Notes: generated from the sequence alone by a model not told the origin. Shown: positions 1-5,399, counted from the first letter of the stretch. The stretch is DNA of 6,490 nt from Roseovarius sp. (GCA_021767845.1 JAASSQ010000170.1:1-6490); one strand, 5' to 3'. Numbers and translations are program-made.

Positions 1-250
1 CGTAGCCCTCTTTCATCTTGTCGCGGACGGCGATGTTCACCTCGGTGGTGGTCATGTCGTCGGTGTCGATCTCGGTGCGCTTGTTGAAATCGACATCATA
101 GGCCCACGGATAGGTGTAACGCTCGGTCGCTTCGGGGTCGAACTCGATGTAAAGCGACTTGCCCGTCAGCTGTTCCGTCGTCATCCCGAGCGCCTTGGCG
201 CGCTCGTCCTGGCTCATCTGTTTCAGGTCTTCGTCGGTTACGCTTGCCAT
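1..250 (-). CDS. GlxC/MgsB-like glutamate-synthase-domain protein, N-terminal part (runs off the window)
   Basis: The 83 residues seen begin MASVTDEDLKQMSQDER and end at the window edge, so the C-terminal part is missing. From about residue 58 the text (IDTDDMTTTEVNIAVRDKMKEGY) resembles the start of GXGXG-type domains related to the C-terminal domain of the glutamate synthase large subunit, as in GlxC and MgsB. Those proteins form a complex with a GlxB/MgsA amidotransferase and an FMN-binding GlxD/MgsC subunit. The ATG at 250 overlaps the end of the upstream amidotransferase gene by 13 bp, indicating translational coupling. About 57 acidic, tyrosine-containing residues precede the domain, which is longer than the short N-terminus I recall for GlxC. 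The family call rests mainly on gene order and a short match; the glycine-rich repeats lie outside the window. Confidence 0.66.
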   Translation of the reverse strand, partial: MASVTDEDLKQMSQDERAKALGMTTEQLTGKSLYIEFDPEATERYTYPWAYDVDFNKRTEIDTDDMTTTEVNIAVRDKMKEGY

Positions 251-1173
251 ACCCGAACCTCCTCGTCGTAAGGGTCATAAGTGTCGATCTCTTCGGGAAG
301 GATCGCGCGGATGGCGACCTCTTCCGAGGCCATCGCGATCAGATCGTCGGATTCGTAAAGAACCAGCGGTTTCGCGGCCATCGTGTCCTTGGCCATGCCA
401 AGCTGGTCCTTGGTCGCCACCAGATAGGTGAACACGCCGTCGATCTCGCTGATCGACTTGCGCAGGCTTTCCTCCAGCGTGATGCCGTTGGCCAGGTTGT
501 GCGCGGTATAGACGGCCAGCAACTCGCTGTCGCAATTCGACATGAAGCGGTGGCCCTTGCGCTCCATCTCGCGGCGCATGATCCAGTAATTCGTGATCTG
601 GCCGTTATGCACCACGCTCACGTCGTTGTAGGGAAACGCCCAGTAGGGGTGCGCCGACTTGATATCGACATCCGATTCCGTGGCCATCCGCGTGTGCCCG
701 ATGCCGTGGGTGCCCACGAAATCGTTGAGCCCGTAAAGCTCGGACACCACCGTGGCATCGCCCAGGTCCTTGATAAGCTCCAGCCCGTTGCCAAGCGACA
801 GGATCTCGACGCCCTCGACCTCCTCGATGGTCTTGGCCATGTCGCCGGTCTCGCCGTCATGGCTCAGGACATAGCGCAGCGCGTATTCGGTCGCGCTCTG
901 GCGGTCCTTCACCTTGGCGCCGAACTCGGCCATGATCTCTTCGACATCGGCGATGCGTTTCTCGATGGTCTGGTGAATGCCGCGCCCGGTGCCCATGTCC
1001 TCGGCCTCGGCCACTTTCAGGCGCATGACGTAGTCGCCGTCCTTGGGCTCGCCATAGACAGCGTATCCGGTGCTGTCCGGCCCCCGGTGTTTCAGGGCCT
1101 GGAGCATGGCGGTCATTTCGGACCCGACCTTTGCGCTCTTGCCCTTGTGGATCAATCCAGCAATTCCGCACAT
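238..1173 (-). CDS. Class II glutamine amidotransferase, GlxB/MgsA type
   Basis: A 311-residue class II (Ntn-type) glutamine amidotransferase domain protein. Visible elements are the nucleophile Cys2 (MCGIAGLIHKG), exposed after Met removal; HRGPDSTG at 29-36; GHTRMAT at 159-165 with the substrate-carboxylate Arg162; the oxyanion-hole pair Asn190-Gly191 in VVHNGQITNY; and SNCDSE at 212-217 with Asp215. All catalytic positions are intact. A segment of about 120 residues between HRGPDS and GHTRMAT is the feature that in my reading separates GlxB/MgsA-like proteins from short PurF-type domains. The protein lacks synthase domains, so it must work with partners: the GlxC-like gene overlaps its end and the ligase gene lies 79 bp upstream. 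The likely role is to hydrolyse glutamine or a gamma-glutamyl amide and deliver the amine to a glutamate-synthase-like partner. A GAGGAGG Shine-Dalgarno at 1184-1190 supports this ATG. Confidence 0.88.
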   Translation of the reverse strand: MCGIAGLIHKGKSAKVGSEMTAMLQALKHRGPDSTGYAVYGEPKDGDYVMRLKVAEAEDMGTGRGIHQTIEKRIADVEEIMAEFGAKVKDRQSATEYALRYVLSHDGETGDMAKTIEEVEGVEILSLGNGLELIKDLGDATVVSELYGLNDFVGTHGIGHTRMATESDVDIKSAHPYWAFPYNDVSVVHNGQITNYWIMRREMERKGHRFMSNCDSELLAVYTAHNLANGITLEESLRKSISEIDGVFTYLVATKDQLGMAKDTMAAKPLVLYESDDLIAMASEEVAIRAILPEEIDTYDPYDEEVRVWQA

Positions 1174-1183
1174 TTCGAATGCG

Positions 1184-1190
1184 CCTCCTC
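1184..1190 (-). promoter_or_regulatory. Ribosome binding site of the GlxB-like gene
   Basis: GAGGAGG read on the minus strand, ten bases before the ATG at 1173. It is a near-perfect anti-16S match, so the amidotransferase has its own strong initiation site despite lying downstream in the operon. Confidence 0.75.
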
Positions 1191-1211
1191 AGTTTCAGGT
1201 CGTTCAAGGGG

Positions 1212-1237
1212 GGCGGCAGGCCATCACGCCTGCCGCC
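1212..1237 (-). other. Perfect intercistronic hairpin between ligase and amidotransferase genes
   Basis: The arms GGCGGCAGGC (1212-1221) and GCCTGCCGCC (1228-1237) are exact inverted complements of 10 bp with a 6-base loop, placed in the 79-bp gap after the ligase stop codon. On the minus strand the stem is followed by a run of C and then CTTGAACG, not by a U-tract, so it is not a standard intrinsic terminator. It could protect the 3' end of the ligase message after processing, or reduce read-through so that the ligase is made in excess of the downstream subunits. The structure is seen directly; the role is inferred. Confidence 0.7.
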
Positions 1238-1252
1238 AGGACATCGAATGCC

Positions 1253-2731
1253 TCAGGGCAGACACTCCATGTACATTTCGTTGTCCCACTCGGTGACGGT
1301 GGACATGAACCGCGCGTACTCGTCGCGCTTGTATTCCTCGTAAAGGCGGTACATCTCGCCCGGCATCCCGCGCTGCACCACCTCGTCGGCGGCCAGCTTG
1401 TCCAGCGCCTCGCCCAGCGACATCGGCAGCTTCTTCACCTCCTTGCCGGCCTCCATCGCCTCGTAGATGTTGCGCTCTTCCGGCGCGCCGGGATCGAGGT
1501 TGTTCTCCAGCCCGTCATCCATCGCCGCCAGCAGGGTCGAGCCCATCAGGTAGGGGTTCACCATGCTGTCCACCGAGCGGTATTCAAACCGCCCCGGCGC
1601 CGAGACCCGCAGGCCCGTGGTCCGGTTCTGGAAGCCCCAGTCGCTGAAGACCGGCGCCCAGAAGCCCGTGTCCCACAGCCGGCGATAGGAATTGACCGTC
1701 GAACAGCCGATCGCGGTCAGCGCCTGCAGGTGATGCACCACCCCGCCGATCGCCTTCAGCCCCTCCTTGCCGGGCATCTGCGGATCGTCGGTGTCGGGCA
1801 TGAAGGTGTTCTCGCCGCCCTTCACGTACATGTAGTTGTCGGCCATGCCCGGCAGGTTGTCGGGATCGTTGCCGCATTTCACGAACTGGTCCTCGCCGCC
1901 ATGCCACAGGCTCATGTTGTGGTGACAACCCGAGGCCGACACGCCCATGAACGGCTTGGTCATGAAACAGGCGAAGATGCCATGCTCGCGCGCCACCTGC
2001 GCACAGATCTGGCGATAGGTGGTCAGGCGGTCGGCATTGCGCAGCACGTCGTCGAACATCCAGTTCAATTCAAGCTGGCCCGGCGCGTCCTCGTGGTCGC
2101 CCTGGATCATGTCCAGCCCCATCTTGCGCGCATAGCGGATCACCTGCAGCGACACGGGCCGCAGGCTCTCGAACTGGTCGATGTGATAGCAATAGGGCTT
2201 CGAGAACCCGTCCTTCGGCTTGCCGTTCTCGTCGAACTTCAGCCACATCATTTCCGGCTCGGTCCCGATCCGCAGCCTGGTGCCGTGCTTCTTGGTGAAC
2301 TCCTCGTGCAGCCGGCGCAGGTTGCCGCGGCAATCCGAGGTCAGGTAGGCGCCGGGATCGACCTTTTCCTCCCGGTTGCGGAACAGGGTGCAGTAGAACC
2401 GCCCGATCTCGGGCGCCCAGGGCAGCTGCATGAAGGTTTCCGGCTCGGGGATGCCGATCAGTTCCGCGGCTTCCGGCCCGTAGCCCAGGTAATCGCCCGC
2501 CCGGTTCAAGAACAGGTTCATCGTCGCGCCATAGACCAGCTGGAACCCCTTCTTGGCCACCTGCTCCCAGTGATCGGCGGGGATGCCCTTCCCCATGATC
2601 TTGCCGGTGACCGAAACGAACTGCAGGTACAGGTATTCGATCCCCAGCTCGTCGATCTTCTTGCGGACTTCCTTGATCTTCTCGTCGCGCCCTGGGGCCT
2701 CGACAAACCTTTCAATATCCATTTCAGCCAC
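1253..2731 (-). CDS. Glutamine-synthetase-superfamily ligase, GmaS/GlnT-like (gamma-glutamyl amide synthetase)
   Basis: A 492-residue, presumably cytosolic ligase with the complete GS fold signature. The N-terminal beta-grasp region is at about 20-110 (LYLQFVSVTGKIMGKGIP at 34-51). The catalytic barrel carries metal-ligand motifs GTEPE (156-160), DHEDAPGQLELNW (212-224) and SGCHHNMSLW (267-276), then STVNSYRRL (344-352) and RFEYRSVDSMVNPY (381-394). The DHED-GQ-E-NW arrangement and ending resemble gamma-glutamylmethylamide synthetase (GmaS) and type III GlnT rather than housekeeping GlnA, although these are usually nearer 435-450 residues. By my ungapped alignment, the ammonium-site Asp of GlnA (FDGSS) corresponds to Tyr67 in VYGAT and the second Asp to Glu90, which favours an amine other than ammonium. 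It heads an operon with GlxB and GlxC homologues and is divergent from a GntR regulator. The GTG at 2731 is chosen over the ATG at 2722 because AGGGAGAG ends six bases before it. The amine substrate is unknown. Confidence 0.88.
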   Translation of the reverse strand: MAEMDIERFVEAPGRDEKIKEVRKKIDELGIEYLYLQFVSVTGKIMGKGIPADHWEQVAKKGFQLVYGATMNLFLNRAGDYLGYGPEAAELIGIPEPETFMQLPWAPEIGRFYCTLFRNREEKVDPGAYLTSDCRGNLRRLHEEFTKKHGTRLRIGTEPEMMWLKFDENGKPKDGFSKPYCYHIDQFESLRPVSLQVIRYARKMGLDMIQGDHEDAPGQLELNWMFDDVLRNADRLTTYRQICAQVAREHGIFACFMTKPFMGVSASGCHHNMSLWHGGEDQFVKCGNDPDNLPGMADNYMYVKGGENTFMPDTDDPQMPGKEGLKAIGGVVHHLQALTAIGCSTVNSYRRLWDTGFWAPVFSDWGFQNRTTGLRVSAPGRFEYRSVDSMVNPYLMGSTLLAAMDDGLENNLDPGAPEERNIYEAMEAGKEVKKLPMSLGEALDKLAADEVVQRGMPGEMYRLYEEYKRDEYARFMSTVTEWDNEMYMECLP

Positions 2732-2737
2732 GGTGTA

Positions 2738-2745
2738 CTCTCCCT
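2738..2745 (-). promoter_or_regulatory. Ribosome binding site deciding a GTG start for the ligase
   Basis: AGGGAGAG on the minus strand ends six bases before the GTG at 2731 but fifteen before the in-frame ATG at 2722. This spacing makes GTG the better start, adding three residues (M-A-E) to the ligase. Confidence 0.6.
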
Positions 2746-2823
2746 GATGGTTGTGCCGCCTGCCGGTCTGATGCCCGCTTTGCAGCTTTTCTCGAGGTCA
2801 GCTCCAGTCGCCCGGGCGGCGCC

Positions 2824-2879
2824 GGCGGGGCTGAAGCACCCCCGCCCCGGCCCCACGGGAAAGCGGCCGCCGTGGCGGC
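2824..2879 (-). other. GC-rich structured part of the ligase leader
   Basis: Two inverted repeats lie 80-150 bases upstream of the ligase start. GGCGGGG (2824-2830) pairs with CCCCGCC (2840-2846) around a 9-base loop. GCCGCC (2866-2871) pairs with GGCGGC (2874-2879) with almost no loop. Neither is followed by a U-run on the minus strand. If the operon is transcribed from the operator region near 3000-3110, these would fold in a long 5' leader. I recognise no known riboswitch class here. High GC alone can generate such stems, so functional meaning is uncertain. Confidence 0.3.
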
Positions 2880-2901
2880 GCCGCGCTTTCGCCCGGTCCA
2901 G

Positions 2902-3001
2902 TTTTGGTCAGGTTCCGTCCGTCACCGGGCAGGGCCCGGCCTTGCGCCGGGCAGTGCGAAAACTGTCGTTTTCCGGTATCAGGCAGCACCATTTTTGGTC
3001 A
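2902..3001. promoter_or_regulatory. Two distal TTTTGGTCA operator-like boxes
   Basis: The nonamer TTTTGGTCA occurs identically at 2902-2910 and 2993-3001 in the divergent intergenic region. The second copy is part of ACCA-TTTT-TGGT (2988-2999), a small inverted repeat. Together with related copies at 3103 and 3154 they form an array between the ligase operon and the GntR gene. FadR-subfamily regulators commonly recognise TGGT/ACCA-containing palindromes, so these are candidate auxiliary sites. The assignment is inferred from repetition and position. Confidence 0.4.
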
Positions 3002-3066
3002 TCCCTGTCTTTGCCTGCCTGGCAAGACACCCTATGTGTCTGGCCGGTCGGGGAGGCACGGATGCT

Positions 3067-3117
3067 CCAAAGGTTCCGCTGGCCGACCCAAAAGTCAACC
3101 ACTTTTGGTCCAAAGGT
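3067..3117. promoter_or_regulatory. Main candidate GntR operator: overlapping inverted repeats
   Basis: CCAAAAGT (3088-3095) and ACTTTTGG (3101-3108) are perfect inverted 8-mers with a 5-base spacer. The right arm also takes part in the near-perfect 17-bp palindrome ACTTTTGGTCCAAAGGT (3101-3117), which has one mismatched pair around the central T3109. A further CCAAAGGT at 3067-3074 repeats 3110-3117 exactly, 43 bp away. On the minus strand TTGACT (3098-3093) overlaps the repeat and could be the -35 of the ligase operon, with only a poor -10 (AACCTT, 3075-3070) 17 bp further on. Binding of the adjacent FadR-type regulator here would block that promoter. The repeats are direct observation; the regulator-site pairing is inference. 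Confidence 0.5.
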
Positions 3118-3123
3118 GCAAAA

Positions 3124-3163
3124 TTCACTGGATATGCCAGCTTAATGGTATATTTTTGGTATA
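3124..3163 (+). promoter_or_regulatory. Candidate promoter and repeats just upstream of the GntR gene
   Basis: TATATT (3149-3154) is the best -10 match, with a weak -35 TTCACT (3124-3129) 19 bp upstream; transcription would begin near 3161. Within it, TGGTATA is directly repeated at 3146-3152 and 3157-3163 (11-bp period, one helical turn), the fourth TTTTGGT lies at 3154-3160, and CTGG/CCAG arms with an N5 spacer occupy 3128-3140. This overlap suggests autoregulation by the GntR protein. The -35 is poor and no start site can be confirmed from sequence. Confidence 0.35.
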
Positions 3164-3176
3164 AATTCGAGGGCGC

Positions 3177-3869
3177 ATGATGAACGCTTACGCAGATCAG
3201 AAACTTGGCGCGGCCGACATCGCGGCCCTGATCCGGCGCGAGATTTCCAAGGGCAGCCTGCAACTTCACGACCGCCTTCCGCCCGAGCGGGTGCTGGCGG
3301 ACACCTACGGCGCGGCCCGTGGCACGATCCGCAAGGCCCTGACCCGGCTGGAAAAAGAGGGCTTCGTCGAAACCCGCGCCGGCAGCGGCACCTATGTCGT
3401 CCACAAGCCCGAGGAATCATCGGCCAGCGCGATCGAGAACGCGACGCCGCTGGAACTGATGGACACCCGATTCGCCCTCGAGCCGCATATCTGCCGTCTC
3501 GCGGTGCTGCACGGCCGCCATTCCGATTTCGACCGGATGGAAGAACTCTGCACCCACATGGAAGGCTGCGTGGACGATCCCGTGGGCTTTTCCGAGGCCG
3601 ACACCGATTTCCACCGCGCCCTTGTGGAAAGCACCCGCAACGGCCTGCTGATCTGGATCATCGACCAGATCGCCAGCGTCCGATCCCAGGATGACTGGAC
3701 GCGCATGCGTCACCTGACGCTCGATGCCAAGACGATCGGCACCTACAACGTGCAGCACCGCCAGATCCTCAACGCGATCCGCACCCGCGAACCCGAACGC
3801 GCTGCCAACATCATGAAAGAGCACCTCGAGACCGCGCGCCTGTCGCTGACCCGCGCCTCCGACACCTGA
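3177..3869 (+). CDS. GntR-family transcriptional regulator, FadR (FCD) subfamily
   Basis: This is a 230-residue DNA-binding repressor or activator of FadR-like architecture. The winged helix-turn-helix spans about 13-75: IRREISKGSLQLHDRLPPERVLAD, then GAARGTIRKALTRLEKEGFVETRAGSGTYV. It is followed by an all-helical FCD effector domain at about 90-225. The FCD metal-site residues are visible as Asp142 and His146 (DTDFH), His194 and His216, so a divalent metal plus a carboxylate ligand is plausible. It is transcribed divergently from the ligase/GlxB/GlxC operon across a 445-bp region full of repeats, so that operon is the likely target. Two adjacent ATGs are possible. GAGGG at 3169-3173 is three bases from the first and six from the second (3180), so the true protein may be one residue shorter. 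The effector cannot be read from the sequence. Confidence 0.9.
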   Translation: MMNAYADQKLGAADIAALIRREISKGSLQLHDRLPPERVLADTYGAARGTIRKALTRLEKEGFVETRAGSGTYVVHKPEESSASAIENATPLELMDTRFALEPHICRLAVLHGRHSDFDRMEELCTHMEGCVDDPVGFSEADTDFHRALVESTRNGLLIWIIDQIASVRSQDDWTRMRHLTLDAKTIGTYNVQHRQILNAIRTREPERAANIMKEHLETARLSLTRASDT

Positions 3870-3876
3870 CGCACCA

Positions 3877-3935
3877 TCATTTCGAAGACCATCGAAATGA
3901 CTTGACCGCGGCCTGCCAATTCGATACTTCTCGAA
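3877..3935 (+). promoter_or_regulatory. arsR promoter bracketed by two TTCGA-N6-TCGAA operators
   Basis: Box 1 has perfect 9-bp arms TCATTTCGA (3877-3885) and TCGAAATGA (3892-3900). Box 2 has arms TTCGA (3920-3924) and TCGAA (3931-3935). Both share the same core half-site and the same 6-base spacer, with centres 39 bp apart. Between them TTGACC (3902-3907) is a strong -35, and GATACT (3923-3928) is a possible -10 with a short 15-bp spacer, lying inside box 2. This layout fits repression by the ArsR encoded immediately downstream. Box 1 also lies seven bases after the GntR stop codon but has no T-run, so an operator is preferred over a terminator. Confidence 0.6.
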
Positions 3936-3937
3936 AC

Positions 3938-4282
3938 ATGGAACAGTCACCCGTCACCGAGACCGACCTCGCCGTCACCGCCTCCACCTTCGCCGCGCTC
4001 GGCTCCGAACAGCGGCTCGCGGTGCTGCGCACGCTGGTGCGCGCGGGTCCGCCGGGCCTCAGCATCGGTCAACTGGGCGAACGGACCGGCATCACCGGAT
4101 CGACCCTCACCCATCACATGAAGCTGCTGGCGCAGGCCGGGCTCGTGCGGCAGGAACGGCGGGGCCGCTCGATCATCTGCGCCGCCGTCGCCTATCCCGA
4201 ACTGCGCGCGCTGGCGGATTTCCTGCTGCGCGAATGCTGCGCCGACGCGCCCGACGACTGCGGGGATCACGATCATGGCTGA
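3938..4282 (+). CDS. ArsR-family metalloregulatory repressor with C-terminal Cys pair
   Basis: A 114-residue ArsR/SmtB winged-helix repressor. The order is helix AALGSEQRLAVLRTLVRAGPPGLSIGQLGERTG (19-51), recognition helix STLTHHMKLLAQAGLV (55-70), and wing RQERRGRSIICAAV (71-84). The CVCDL-type metal box of classical E. coli ArsR is absent. Instead the tail has vicinal Cys100-Cys101 and Cys108 in ECCADAPDDCGDHDHG. That pattern recalls the C-terminal three-cysteine As(III) site known for Acidithiobacillus ferrooxidans ArsR, though the spacing differs by one. The first two Cys alone resemble MAs(III)-selective ArsRs. The gene overlaps the permease by 8 bp and likely represses the pair from the TTCGA boxes. 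The ATG at 3938 is chosen over an in-frame TTG at 3902, which would fall on the -35. No Shine-Dalgarno precedes the ATG. Confidence 0.85.
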   Translation: MEQSPVTETDLAVTASTFAALGSEQRLAVLRTLVRAGPPGLSIGQLGERTGITGSTLTHHMKLLAQAGLVRQERRGRSIICAAVAYPELRALADFLLRECCADAPDDCGDHDHG

Positions 4283-5303
4283 CACCACGCAATCGCCGGT
4301 CGTCGCGGCCTGGGGCCGGATCGACAAGGCGTGGCTGCTGCTCGGGCTCACCCTTGCCGCCGTGGCGCTGTTCGAGGCGCCACAGCTCTGGCCCACCATC
4401 ACATTTGCCGCCGGCGCCCTGTGGCACACCGCCCCCTTCATCGCCTTCGCCGTCCTGGCCGTTGCGTGGCTCCGGGCCACCGGCGCCGAACGCCTGCTGG
4501 CCCGCGCCTTCGAGGGCAGCCGCGTCCGCATGATCGCCGTGGCCGCCGTGATCGGCGGCATCGCCCCCTTCTGCTCGTGCGAGGTGATCCCCTTCATCGC
4601 CGCGATGCTGGCGCTCGGCGCGCCGCTGGGGGCGGTCATGGCCTTCTGGCTGGCCTCGCCGCTGATGGACCCGGCGCAGTTTCTCATCACTTCCGGCACG
4701 CTCGGCTGGGATTTCGCCATCGCCAAGACCGGCGCGGCCATCGGCACCGGCCTTCTGGGCGGCTTCGCCACGTTGGCGCTGTCGCGCTCGGCGCTGTTCG
4801 CCGATCCGCTGCGCAGCGCGCCCGGCTGTGGCGGCTGCTGCTCGGCCCAACGCCCGTTCGAGGGCGCCCCGGTCTGGCGCTTCTGGTCCGATGCGGCCCG
4901 GCGCGACACCTTCGTCAGCACCCTGCAGGGCAACGCCCTGTTCCTGCTGAAATGGCTGGCGCTGGCCTATGTGGTCGAGGCGCTGATGCTGCGCCACATT
5001 CCCGCCGAAACCGTGGCCGGCGTTCTGGGCGGTGACGGGATCGGCCCGATCCTGCTGGGCGCGGTGGTGGGCGCCCCGGCCTATCTGAACGGCTACGCCG
5101 CCGTGCCGATGGTCGATGCCCTGCTCGCCCAAGGCATGAGCGACGGGGCCGCGATGAGCTTCATGATCGCCGGCGGCGTCAGCTGCATTCCCGCCGCGAT
5201 CGCCGTCTGGGCGCTGGTCCGGCCGCGCGTGTTCTTCGCCTACCTGGCCTTCGCGACCACCGGCGCCGTGCTGGCCGGTCTCGCCTGGCAGGCCATCGCC
5301 TGA
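4275..5303 (+). CDS. arsP: ArsP-type permease (PF03773 family), probable organoarsenical efflux
   Basis: A 342-residue polytopic inner-membrane protein with about eight to nine hydrophobic segments (roughly 20-37, 44-66, 86-110, 114-130, 146-170, 220-238, 252-272, 293-313 and 318-341). The hallmark is APFCSCEVIPF at 97-107 with Cys100-Ser-Cys102, the CSC motif of the PF03773 (DUF318/YraQ) permeases that include ArsP, an exporter of trivalent organoarsenicals such as MAs(III). Cys304 in GGVSCIP lies in the second repeat half. A hydrophilic loop between the halves carries GCGGCC (184-189), giving Cys185, Cys188 and Cys189. The gene overlaps arsR by 8 bp, with GGGGA eight bases before the ATG, so the two are co-transcribed. 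Other PF03773 members have different or unknown substrates. The ArsP call therefore rests partly on the adjacent arsenic-type ArsR. Confidence 0.8.
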   Translation: MADTTQSPVVAAWGRIDKAWLLLGLTLAAVALFEAPQLWPTITFAAGALWHTAPFIAFAVLAVAWLRATGAERLLARAFEGSRVRMIAVAAVIGGIAPFCSCEVIPFIAAMLALGAPLGAVMAFWLASPLMDPAQFLITSGTLGWDFAIAKTGAAIGTGLLGGFATLALSRSALFADPLRSAPGCGGCCSAQRPFEGAPVWRFWSDAARRDTFVSTLQGNALFLLKWLALAYVVEALMLRHIPAETVAGVLGGDGIGPILLGAVVGAPAYLNGYAAVPMVDALLAQGMSDGAAMSFMIAGGVSCIPAAIAVWALVRPRVFFAYLAFATTGAVLAGLAWQAIA

Positions 5304-5331
5304 CCGCGTGCTTTCGCCCGCGGCCGCGCCA

Positions 5332-5391
5332 CCTGGCACGGCCAGGCGCGCGCCAGCGGGCCGCGCGCCACGCCCCTTTGCCCGATTTTTT
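5332..5391 (+). terminator. Possible terminator region after the permease gene
   Basis: Two adjacent hairpins follow the permease stop: CCTGGC/GCCAGG with a 3-base loop (5332-5346) and GGCGCGCG/CGCGCGCC with a 9-base loop (5345-5369), sharing two bases. A T6 run lies at 5386-5391, sixteen bases beyond the second stem, which is further than in a textbook intrinsic terminator. The position, before an unrelated capsule operon, supports transcription termination, but Rho-dependent ending is equally possible. Confidence 0.4.
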
Positions 5392-5399
5392 CCCGCCAA

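Noticed and set aside
2798..3102. Two 64-codon minus-strand frames in the divergent intergenic region (2798-2992 and 2908-3102)
   Set aside because: They overlap each other and the repeat array, have arginine/proline-rich shadow-like composition, and I see no convincing ribosome-binding sites or homology.
1070..3145. A 691-codon open frame on the plus strand across the ligase and amidotransferase genes
   Set aside because: It is antisense to two genes with complete catalytic motifs, is rich in His/Val/Leu/Arg as expected from mirrored GC-rich codons, and shows no domain.
3877..3900. Inverted repeat after the GntR gene as an intrinsic terminator
   Set aside because: It lacks a following T-run, and the same half-site and spacer recur at 3920-3935 next to the arsR start, which fits an operator better.
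3902..3937. Upstream TTG start for arsR adding 12 residues
   Set aside because: The TTG is itself the start of the TTGACC -35-like element, no ribosome-binding site precedes it, and the extension is not typical of ArsR.
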